Of a stretch of DNA of 45,241 nucleotides, positions 16,809 to 23,898 are shown piece by piece. Each line of letters starts with the position of its first letter. Positions within the stretch are counted from its first letter, which is position 1. The notes below the pieces were generated by a model, which saw only the letters and a program-made list of their open reading frames with translations, made no database searches and had not been told where the DNA came from. Location of the stretch: positions 1 to 45,241 of the forward strand of contig CALUIR010000022.1 in NCBI GenBank assembly GCA_944320785.1, given 5' to 3'. The stretch comes from an uncultured Bacteroidaceae bacterium. GTDB lineage: Bacteria; Bacteroidota; Bacteroidia; Bacteroidales; Bacteroidaceae. A program made the translations under genes and the position numbers.

Positions 16809-17990
16809 ATGCCCGAATCCAATTTCGTAGATTATGTGAAGATATACTGCCGCTCCGGGAAGGGCGGCAGAGGCTCTGCCCACATGCGGCGGGAGAAGTT
16901 TGTCCCCAACGGAGGACCCGACGGCGGCGACGGAGGCCGTGGCGGGCATGTCATCCTTCGTGGCAACCGCAATTACTGGACCCTGCTTCATTTGAAATAT
17001 GAGCGGCATGTCTTTGCGGGGCATGGCCAGCCGGGAAGCAGGGGGCGCAGCTTCGGCAAGAACGGCGAGGACAAAATCATTGAAGTGCCGTGCGGGACGG
17101 TGGTGTACAATGCCGAGACCGGCGCATACATTTGCGACATTACCGGCCACGGGCAGGAAATCGTCTTGCTGAAAGGAGGCCGCGGCGGCTTGGGAAACTG
17201 GCATTTCCGTTCGGCCACGCGGCAGGCGCCACGCTTTGCGCAGCCCGGCGAGCCGATGCAGGAACTCATGGTGATACTGGAGTTGAAGTTGCTGGCCGAC
17301 GTGGGGCTGGTCGGCTTCCCCAATGCCGGGAAGTCCACGTTGCTGTCCGCCGTGTCGGCGGCAAAGCCCAAGATAGCCGATTATCCTTTTACCACTTTGG
17401 AACCGAACCTTGGCATCGTGCCTTACCGTGACGGAAAATCCTTTGTCATGGCCGACATCCCTGGCATCATCGAAGGGGCGAGCGAAGGGAAAGGATTGGG
17501 GCTCCGCTTCCTGCGCCACATTGAACGCAACTCCCTGCTGCTGTTCATGGTGCCGGCCGACAGCGATGACATTGCACGCGAATACGGCATCCTCCTGCGC
17601 GAATTGGAACAATTCAATCCGGAGATGCTCGACAAGCAGCGCGTGCTGGCCGTCACCAAGAGCGACATGCTGGATGAAGAACTGATGGCCGAGATAGCGC
17701 CCACGCTGCCGCAAAACGTCCCCCACCTTTTCATATCTTCTGTATCCGGCTTGGGCATACAGGCGTTGAAGGACATCCTTTGGGAGGAACTGAACAAAGA
17801 GAGCAACCGCATCGAGGGAGCAACCGCAGCCTCTATCGTGCATCGCCCGAAAGACCTGCGCCGTTTGCAGGCAGAACTGGAGGCAGAGGATGCCGACGAT
17901 GACCTTTCTTACGAGTACGAGGAGGACGGCGACGACGGTTTCGACTACGAATACGACGACGAGGACTGGGACGAAGAACCGGGGAAATGA
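16809..17990 (+). CDS. obgE: Obg-type ribosome-assembly GTPase
   Basis: The protein has 393 residues from the ATG at 16809. An upstream in-frame ATG lies inside adk and adds nothing homologous. The glycine-rich Obg fold covers about 1-158. The G domain has G-F-P-N-A-G-K-S-T (169-177), D-Y-P-F-T-T-L (switch I), D-I-P-G-I-I-E-G (G3) and V-T-K-S-D as G4 in place of the usual N-K-x-D. Instead of an OCT domain it ends in a tail of about 35 residues made mostly of Asp, Glu and Tyr. It acts in 50S subunit maturation and growth control. Confidence 0.95.
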   Translation: MPESNFVDYVKIYCRSGKGGRGSAHMRREKFVPNGGPDGGDGGRGGHVILRGNRNYWTLLHLKYERHVFAGHGQPGSRGRSFGKNGEDKIIEVPCGTVVYNAETGAYICDITGHGQEIVLLKGGRGGLGNWHFRSATRQAPRFAQPGEPMQELMVILELKLLADVGLVGFPNAGKSTLLSAVSAAKPKIADYPFTTLEPNLGIVPYRDGKSFVMADIPGIIEGASEGKGLGLRFLRHIERNSLLLFMVPADSDDIAREYGILLRELEQFNPEMLDKQRVLAVTKSDMLDEELMAEIAPTLPQNVPHLFISSVSGLGIQALKDILWEELNKESNRIEGATAASIVHRPKDLRRLQAELEAEDADDDLSYEYEEDGDDGFDYEYDDEDWDEEPGK

Positions 17991-17993
17991 ACG

Positions 17994-18833
17994 ATGATGA
18001 CGGCGGCAGGCAATGGCATGTGGGCGGAGTTCGGGCAGTTGGCAGCTTTTGCTCCTGCCATCTCCCACTTTGTGACGACCCGCGACGGCGGGTGCAGCAA
18101 GGGGCTTTATGCTGCCATGAACTGCACCCATTACGTGGGCGATGACCCGGAATGCGTGGCCCGCAACCGTCAAATCCTTTGTGAATCCCTGCCCGTCTGC
18201 CCGTTGTGCCTGGCCATTCCCCGGCAGGTGCATGGCAACGCCGTGCGTGTCCTCCGGCAGGACTTCCTGCAAATGACAGAAGCACAGCGGGAGGATATCC
18301 TTCAAAACGTGGATGCTTTGGTGACGGGCGTGCCGGGATGCTGCCTCTGCATCTCCACGGCCGATTGCGTCCCCATCCTGCTGTACGACCCTTGCCGCCG
18401 TGTAGTGGCTGCCGTGCATGCCGGATGGCGCGGCACGGTGCGGCATGTCGTGCGGGAGGCGTTGGGCGAGATGGCGCGCACGTTCCATGTCCGCCCGGCG
18501 GATGTATGGGCCGGCATCGGCCCTTCCATCTCGCTGGATGCCTTCGAGGTGGGCGACGAGGTGTGGGAAGCTTTCGCTTCAGCAGGCTTCCCGATGCCGT
18601 CCGTGTCCCGCCGGGATGCGGCAACGGGCAAGTGGCACATTGATTTGTGGGAGTCCAACCGCCGCGAACTGTTGCAATGCGGCCTGCATGCATCCCATGT
18701 GGAGGTGGCGGGCATCTGCACGTACCGTCATTCCGGCCGTTTCTTTTCTGCCCGAAGGCTGGGCGCAAAGTCCGGGCGCATCCTGTCCGGCATCCAGTTG
18801 AACCCTTGGATTGAAAGCGTATGTTCCAGATAG
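17994..18833 (+). CDS. pgeF: PgeF/YfiH/LACC1-family purine nucleoside phosphorylase-like protein
   Basis: This 279-residue cytosolic protein belongs to the family once called polyphenol oxidase or multicopper laccase. Characterised members act on purine nucleosides or edit muropeptide precursors. The metal-site triad is visible: His80 in R-Q-V-H-G-N, Cys125 in S-T-A-D-C-V-P-I and His142 in V-H-A-G-W-R-G. The C-terminal signature C-T-Y-R-H-S-G-R-F-F-S-A-R-R is present. Two ATG codons in a row open the gene, and either may be used. It starts 3 nt after obgE and overlaps the next gene by 13 nt. Confidence 0.88.
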   Translation: MMTAAGNGMWAEFGQLAAFAPAISHFVTTRDGGCSKGLYAAMNCTHYVGDDPECVARNRQILCESLPVCPLCLAIPRQVHGNAVRVLRQDFLQMTEAQREDILQNVDALVTGVPGCCLCISTADCVPILLYDPCRRVVAAVHAGWRGTVRHVVREALGEMARTFHVRPADVWAGIGPSISLDAFEVGDEVWEAFASAGFPMPSVSRRDAATGKWHIDLWESNRRELLQCGLHASHVEVAGICTYRHSGRFFSARRLGAKSGRILSGIQLNPWIESVCSR

Positions 18834-19483
18834 AAGTATCCGAAGAAATCCGGAAAGCCTGCCCCGGTTTTGCAGGGGCAGCCGTCCTTGCCCGCGTGGC
18901 GAACAGTCCGTACAGCGAAGGCTTGTGGAAAGACATCGATGCGTTTACCGAAGATTACCGGCAACGTTTCACCTTGGACAGCCTCAAGCAGCTGCCCGCC
19001 ATCCAAGCCACCCGCAGGGCTTACAAGGCTTGCGGGAAAGACCCCAGCCGCTACCGCCCTTCTGCCGAGGCGCTTTGCCGCAGGATATTGCGGGGCATCC
19101 CTTTGTACCAGATAGACACGTTGGTGGATTTGGTGAACTTGGTCTCTATCCGCACCGGCTATTCCATCGGCGGCTTCGATGCGGGCAAGATTGACGGCAA
19201 CCGCCTTGTGCTGGGCATCGGCCGGGCGGGCGAGCCTTACGAGGGCATCGGGCGCGGCGTGTTGAACATCGAGGGACTGCCTGTCTATCGCGACGCCACG
19301 GGAGGAATCGGCACGCCCACCAGCGACCATGAACGGACGAAGCTGAACCTTTCCACCACGCGCCTTTTGGCCATCATCAATGGTTACGACGGCCCGGCGG
19401 GCTTGCCCGAAGCCGTGGCGTACATGCAGGGACTCCTCCGCCGCCATGTCGGTTCCGACGGGGGAGAAGTCCTTTATTTTTAA
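18821..19483 (+). CDS. B3/B4 (PheRS beta-like) domain protein
   Basis: This 220-residue protein consists almost only of the B3/B4 fold found in the beta subunit of phenylalanyl-tRNA synthetase. The R-A-Y-K-A-C-G-K-D-P-S-R-Y-R-P-S-A-E segment near residues 66-83 and the D-L-V-N-L-V-S-I-R-T-G-Y-S-I-G-G-F-D segment near 102-119 are characteristic. Free-standing copies are thought to edit or bind amino acids or aminoacyl-tRNA, but this is unproven. It overlaps the end of the pgeF-like gene by 13 nt. Its stop overlaps the stop of the converging gene by 4 nt. Confidence 0.8.
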   Translation: MFQIEVSEEIRKACPGFAGAAVLARVANSPYSEGLWKDIDAFTEDYRQRFTLDSLKQLPAIQATRRAYKACGKDPSRYRPSAEALCRRILRGIPLYQIDTLVDLVNLVSIRTGYSIGGFDAGKIDGNRLVLGIGRAGEPYEGIGRGVLNIEGLPVYRDATGGIGTPTSDHERTKLNLSTTRLLAIINGYDGPAGLPEAVAYMQGLLRRHVGSDGGEVLYF

Positions 19484-20037
19484 TTGAAAAGTACCGTTTG
19501 CGGTTTGTATTTTTCGGGATGCTCTTTGGCTTTTTCCAATGTCTGCTTGATGTGTTCTTCTAATTCCCCTTTGCCTTGTAGCCGGATGAGCTTCTCTATC
19601 CCACGGATGGTGGGCAGTTCTTCTATGTTGTTTTGGTAGAAGCGGATGCAGGCTTCCACGGCAGCCTTATGACCTGCCAGTTCGTCTTTATCGTCTTTTG
19701 TACGGATGACATACTCAGAATATCCCGCGAAGAATACAATTATGAAATCGGCTGTATCGTCATCAAATGGAAAGACATCCGTATTCATGTTGATTTGGAT
19801 GTAAGGGCATCCCGAAATCCATCTTAACATGAAGCGGGGTATTTCCAAATGTTGATTTATTTGTTTCACGGAGGCATTCATCACCCATTGGGCGGCTTCC
19901 AAGGCTTTTCCTTCCCAAGGTTTGTAGTCTTCCGCTGCTTCCAGCCGGATGCTGTCCAATGGGATTCCGTCGTTTTGCTGTGCCATGCCGCAAGCGCAGG
20001 CAAGAGCCAGCAGGATGGTCAAGGCTGTCTTTTTCAT
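19480..20037 (-). CDS. Small secreted protein of unknown function
   Basis: The 185-residue protein has a clear signal peptide (M-K-K-T, hydrophobic core, cut near M-A-Q). I do not recognise the rest. It contains an aromatic, acidic middle with D-V-F-P-F-D-D-D-T-A-D and a long helical C-terminal half rich in Lys and Glu (about 110-180), with no Cys after the signal region. It begins 15 nt after the stop of the DUF362 gene and is probably in the same transcript. It converges on the B3/B4 gene with a 4-nt overlap. A periplasmic location is inferred. Confidence 0.7.
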   Translation of the reverse strand: MKKTALTILLALACACGMAQQNDGIPLDSIRLEAAEDYKPWEGKALEAAQWVMNASVKQINQHLEIPRFMLRWISGCPYIQINMNTDVFPFDDDTADFIIVFFAGYSEYVIRTKDDKDELAGHKAAVEACIRFYQNNIEELPTIRGIEKLIRLQGKGELEEHIKQTLEKAKEHPEKYKPQTVLFN

Positions 20038-20052
20038 GGCATGGATGGTTTA

Positions 20053-21174
20053 TTACATTTTCACCAGTTCATATTCGCGGGTGCCGATGCCGATTTCCTC
20101 GGCGTGTTGCAGGCCGGCCTGCCAATTCGTGTTGGGATGGATGAGCCGGAACTTGTCGCACCCGCACAGATCTTCGTGTTCGTGCTTGTTGCCCAAGGCA
20201 TTGTTGCCGTGCAGCACCGGCACGCTGTTCACCAAGTCCGCGCAGGCTTGGTCCAGCGCCACGGGGTCGGCGGAGGCCAGGATGCCGAGGTCGGGGATGA
20301 TGGCCGCGTCGTTGTGGTTCCAGCAGTCGCATTCGGGCGACACGTTCATCACGAAGCTCACGTGGAAGTGCGGCTTGTCTTTCAGCACGGCCTGCGTGTA
20401 TTCGGCAATCTTATAGTTCATGTTCTCCGACGTGTCCCAACTGCCCACCACGGCGGCCTCATGTTGGCACAGGGCCACGCATTGCCCGCAGCCCACGCAA
20501 CGGGAATAGTCTATCTCCGCCTTCCGTTCCCCGTTGAGATGGATGGCATCGTGCGCGCAATGCTTCACGCAAATGTTGCAGCCGATGCAGTGGCCTTTCT
20601 CAATCTTGGGCTGGGCTGAGGCGTGCAGTTCCAACTTTCCGGGCACGGCAGCCGCTCCCATGCCGAGATTCTTCAGCGCTCCGCCGAACCCCGCCTGCTC
20701 GTGTCCCTTGAAATGGTTCATGCTGACGATGATGTCTGCGTCGGCAACGGCAGCGCCTATCTTGGGCGCGGGGCAGTACTTCCCGTGGATGGGGATCTCG
20801 CGGTAGTCGGTGCCTTTCAGCCCATCGGCAATGATGACCGGGCATTGCGCGGAGATGGGGTTGAAACCATTCTCCATGGCGCTTTGCAGATGGTCAACTG
20901 CGTTCGACCTCCTGCCGGAGTACAGCGTGTTGCAATCCGTCAGGAACGGCTTCGCGCCGTAGCTTCGCAGCACGTTGGCCATGCGTGCGGCGTAGTTTGG
21001 CCGGATGTATGCCAGGTTTCCCGGCTCGCCGAAGTGTATTTTTATGGCCACGAAGCTGTCCTTCAAAGGAAGTTGCGCCAGGCCCGCCCGTTTCACCAAG
21101 CGTTCCATCTTGTCCAGGAGGTTCGAGGTTGGCGAGGTGCGCAGGTCCGTGAAATATACTTTTGCTTTTTCCAT
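20053..21174 (-). CDS. DUF362 protein with 2x[4Fe-4S] ferredoxin domain
   Basis: The ATG at 21174 gives 373 residues beginning M-E-K-A-K-V-Y-F-T-D-L-R-T. The open frame reaches 27 codons further, but into a repeat and without family resemblance. The DUF362 part covers roughly 1-185, with K-I-H-F-G-E-P-G-N near residue 43 and S-M-N-H-F-K-G-H in the middle. Two ferredoxin motifs follow, with Cys at 196, 199, 202 and 206 and at 226, 229, 232 and 236. The C-terminal part returns to DUF362 sequence. It is cytosolic and redox-active; the substrate is not known. There is no redox partner next to it, only the small secreted protein downstream. Confidence 0.88.
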   Translation of the reverse strand: MEKAKVYFTDLRTSPTSNLLDKMERLVKRAGLAQLPLKDSFVAIKIHFGEPGNLAYIRPNYAARMANVLRSYGAKPFLTDCNTLYSGRRSNAVDHLQSAMENGFNPISAQCPVIIADGLKGTDYREIPIHGKYCPAPKIGAAVADADIIVSMNHFKGHEQAGFGGALKNLGMGAAAVPGKLELHASAQPKIEKGHCIGCNICVKHCAHDAIHLNGERKAEIDYSRCVGCGQCVALCQHEAAVVGSWDTSENMNYKIAEYTQAVLKDKPHFHVSFVMNVSPECDCWNHNDAAIIPDLGILASADPVALDQACADLVNSVPVLHGNNALGNKHEHEDLCGCDKFRLIHPNTNWQAGLQHAEEIGIGTREYELVKM

Positions 21175-21240
21175 GACGTGTGCGGTTTGAATGGTTGGTG
21201 GGACGAAGTTAGCGTTTTCCTGCAAAACCCGGAATTTTTT

Positions 21241-21315
21241 CCAATGAAATTTCAAATTTTACGGGAAAAACGGGCGCATTTTACGGGTAAAATTTCAGAT
21301 TTTATTGGGAAAGAT
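21241..21315. repeat. Dispersed AT-rich intergenic repeat, copy B
   Basis: This matches 510-580 by eye along about 70 nt (CAAATTTTA, GGGCGCATTTT, GATTTTATTGG). It lies upstream of the DUF362 gene. Directly after it, AGTTCATAGAAC occurs twice (21344 and 21366, period 22), inside an outer inverted repeat GAACAGTTC/GAACTGTTC. Confidence 0.55.
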
Positions 21316-21432
21316 TTTTGCGTGGTTGGGAGCGTGCCTGAACAGTTCATAGAACATTTCGAAAAAGTTCATAGAACTGTTCCCAAAACCTTCGTGAGGG
21401 TATTTTTCGTGTGTCGGGGGAATGCCGTGGCG

Positions 21433-21954
21433 TTATTCCGGGATTTTCTGGAAAGCCAGCCGTTCATCGCCGTTGGCCAGATGGATGACGCCGCAGTACC
21501 GGAAACCATGTTTCCGCAGGATGTGCTGCATGATGAGGTTGTCGCGGTGGGTGTCGGCACGGAGGTTGGGCAATTGGCCGTAGCACCAGTTGATGCAGGC
21601 GGCGGCCACTCCTTGGGCATCCTCACGCCCGGCCAGGCGGTGGATGGTGGCATACGGGCGGGTGTCGTCCGTCCATTGGCCGCCGTAGATGCGGGCATAC
21701 GTAGGGTCTGCTCCGATGATGAAGGCGAATGTGCCGATTGCCTGCCCGCTGCTTTCGTCCAGGCACAGGTAACTGTTGCCGTTGGCGATGTCTTGCTTCA
21801 CTGTTTCCTGCGTGGGGTAGCCGTGCGTCCATTGCTTCATGTTGCCGCTGCGCCGCATGGTGCTGCGCCCGCTTTCATAGAGTTCCATCAGGGCGGGGAG
21901 GTCGGCCATCGTGGATTTTCGGATAAGGATGGGCATAGCTTGCTTGTTGTTCAT
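21433..21954 (-). CDS. GNAT-family N-acetyltransferase
   Basis: The protein has 173 residues from the ATG at 21954; a TTG two codons earlier is unlikely. It has the GNAT layout: an N-terminal strand I-R-K-S-T-M-A-D-L-P-A-L, a central strand with A-I-G-T-F-A-F-I-I-G, and motif A with G-R-E-D-A-Q-G-V-A-A-A-C in place of the common Q-x-x-G-x-G/A loop. L-R-A-D-T-H-R-D-N-L-I-M-Q-H-I-L-R-K-H-G-F-R-Y-C-G follows, as is usual for acetyl-CoA-binding members. The substrate is unknown. Its start is only 6 nt from the sulP stop, so both are probably in one transcript. Confidence 0.85.
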   Translation of the reverse strand: MNNKQAMPILIRKSTMADLPALMELYESGRSTMRRSGNMKQWTHGYPTQETVKQDIANGNSYLCLDESSGQAIGTFAFIIGADPTYARIYGGQWTDDTRPYATIHRLAGREDAQGVAAACINWCYGQLPNLRADTHRDNLIMQHILRKHGFRYCGVIHLANGDERLAFQKIPE

Positions 21955-21960
21955 CTGCAA

Positions 21961-23640
21961 TCATCCAACCAATTGCCTGGCCCGCTCCAATGCGACGTTG
22001 ATGTTCGGGCAGATGTTTTCCTTGCCCAAGAGTTCGTAGAAGCCCGACTTCTCCAAGGCGTTGTGGACTTTTTCGTTGACTCCGGACAGCACGATGGTTA
22101 TCTTTTCCTTCTGCGACATGCGGCACAGGTTCTCCAGGTTGTGTATGCCTGTGGAGTCGATGAAGGGTACCCGGCGCATGCGCACCACGCGCACTTTGGG
22201 ACGGTCGCCTAACAGCGCCATGACATCTTCAAACTTTGTGGCGATGCCGAAGAAATAAGGCCCGTTGATTTCATATACTTCCACGCCTTTGGGAATCGCC
22301 AGATGTTCCTCATGCGTGTCGAAATCCGTTTCCTTGTTCGGGTCAATTTCATTCTTGATGACGGATATTTCGGTGGTTTCCATCACGCGCCGCATGAAAA
22401 GCACGCAGGCGATGACCAAGCCCCATTCGATGGCGACGGTCAAATCGAAGATGACCGTGAGGAAAAACGTGATGAGCAGCACCGCCACGTCCGGCTTGGG
22501 ATTCTTCATCAGTGCCTTGAACGTGCGCCAGCCGCTCATGTTGTAGGACACGACGACCAGCACGCCTGCCAGGCAAGCCATCGGGATGTATCGTGCCAGC
22601 GGCATGAGGAAAAGCAGGATGAGCAGCAAAACAGCGGCATGCACAATGCCTGCCACAGGCGACTTGCCCCCGTTGTTGATGTTGGTCATCGTGCGGGCGA
22701 TGGCTCCCGTGGCGGGAATGCCGCCAAAGAGCGGCGCGATGATGTTGGCCGCTCCTTGCGCTATCAGTTCCGTGTTGGAGTCGTGCTTGTCGCCAATCAC
22801 GCCATCGGCCACCGTGGCGGAAAGCAACGATTCGATGGCTCCCAGCACGGCAATGGTGATGGCCACGGGGAAAAGATTCTTCACGGCTTCCCAATCGAGG
22901 GCCGGGATTGCCGCGTCAGGCAATTCGGCGCGGATGCTGAAGCGGTCGCCAATCGTGTCGATGCACGTGATTCCTCCGCAGGTTTTCAGCAAATAGGCCG
23001 CTGCGGTCACCAGCACGATGGCCACCAGCGAGCCGGGAATCTTCTTGGAGAAACGGGGCGTCAGGGCAATGACGGCGATGCTGGCCAAAGCCGTGGCGGC
23101 ATTCCACCAGTTCACCGTGCCGAAATGGCGGAAGTAGAGCATCCATTTTCCCACAAAGTCGCCCGGCACTTTCTCTCCTCCGAATTGCAGGCCGAACACA
23201 TCGGCTATCTGCGTGGTGAAAATCGTCACTGCAATGCCGCTTGTGAAGCCTACGATGATGGGATAGGGGATGAACTTGATGACGGCGCCCAGCTTGAACA
23301 CGCCCAGCAGGACAAGGATGATGCCTGCCAGCAGGGTCGCCACAATCAGCCCTGCTTCGCCATATTGCTGGATGATGCCGTAAATGATGACGATGAACGC
23401 CCCCGTAGGGCCGCCTATCTGCACTTTGCTTCCCCCTAACAAAGAGATGAGGAAACCGGCGATGATGGCCGTGATGATGCCTTTCTCCGGCGACACGCCC
23501 GATGCGATGCCGAAGGCGATGGCCAGCGGGAGTGCCACGATGCCTACAATGATGCCGGCCATGAGGTCGGCCATGAACAGTTCCCTTGAATAGTGCTTCA
23601 AGGCCGAATAGAGCTTCGGCCTAAACTCGAATGCTTTCAT
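21961..23640 (-). CDS. SulP-family anion transporter with STAS domain
   Basis: This 559-residue inner-membrane protein has 10-14 hydrophobic segments over residues about 25-420. SulP signatures are present near the start: I-V-G-I-V-A-L-P-L-A-I-A-F-G-I-A-S-G-V-S-P. The cytoplasmic STAS domain follows from about 440, with I-P-F-I-D-S-T-G-I-H-N-L typical of the phosphate/anti-sigma-antagonist fold. It likely carries sulfate, bicarbonate or an organic acid by proton or sodium symport. The ion cannot be read from sequence. A very good promoter lies 50 nt upstream. Confidence 0.92.
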   Translation of the reverse strand: MKAFEFRPKLYSALKHYSRELFMADLMAGIIVGIVALPLAIAFGIASGVSPEKGIITAIIAGFLISLLGGSKVQIGGPTGAFIVIIYGIIQQYGEAGLIVATLLAGIILVLLGVFKLGAVIKFIPYPIIVGFTSGIAVTIFTTQIADVFGLQFGGEKVPGDFVGKWMLYFRHFGTVNWWNAATALASIAVIALTPRFSKKIPGSLVAIVLVTAAAYLLKTCGGITCIDTIGDRFSIRAELPDAAIPALDWEAVKNLFPVAITIAVLGAIESLLSATVADGVIGDKHDSNTELIAQGAANIIAPLFGGIPATGAIARTMTNINNGGKSPVAGIVHAAVLLLILLFLMPLARYIPMACLAGVLVVVSYNMSGWRTFKALMKNPKPDVAVLLITFFLTVIFDLTVAIEWGLVIACVLFMRRVMETTEISVIKNEIDPNKETDFDTHEEHLAIPKGVEVYEINGPYFFGIATKFEDVMALLGDRPKVRVVRMRRVPFIDSTGIHNLENLCRMSQKEKITIVLSGVNEKVHNALEKSGFYELLGKENICPNINVALERARQLVG

Positions 23641-23689
23641 TTCCTGCTTGTTACCTATTGATGCCTGTTATCGTGTAAAAAAGAAGGCA

Positions 23690-23719
23690 CAAAAGTATAA
23701 AAAAACTTTCATACGGCAA
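23690..23719 (-). promoter_or_regulatory. Promoter of the sulP-GNAT operon
   Basis: On the minus strand TTG (23719-23717), 19 nt, then TACTTTTG (23697-23690) matches the Bacteroides promoter exactly in sequence and spacing. The -7 box ends 49 nt before the sulP ATG. Confidence 0.6.
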
Positions 23720-23791
23720 TCGGGAAGCAGAAAGTTGGGAGCAACTTCCGGCAATGGACCGCTTCGGCAAAGGCGGCCGGTTGTTTGAGGA

Positions 23792-23837
23792 GAGGCAGGA
23801 TTCAGATATAAGTGTGCTTGCAACTGAATCCTGTCTC
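23792..23837. terminator. 14-bp inverted repeat between the S9 peptidase gene and sulP
   Basis: GAGGCAGGATTCAG (23792-23805) pairs with CTGAATCCTGTCTC (23824-23837), with one G-U, around an 18-nt loop. It sits after the peptidase stop and before the sulP promoter, the place for a terminator. No U-run follows, so it may instead be a repeat or an RNA-processing site. Confidence 0.4.
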
Positions 23838-23898
23838 CATTGTGGCATAAGATATTGGGCAGCGTCCTTTTCTTAAGTTGCCCGGGCGGTAATCCCGG

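Noticed and set aside
16770-18488. 572-codon minus-strand open frame across obgE and the pgeF-like gene
   Set aside because: It lies opposite two well-identified genes and has shadow-type composition.
20623-22212. 529-codon plus-strand open frame
   Set aside because: It crosses three minus-strand genes and their intergenic repeats, so it cannot be a real product.
23690-23719. Invertible promoter of the Bacteroides phase-variation type
   Set aside because: No pair of inverted repeats flanks the promoter and there is no nearby invertase.
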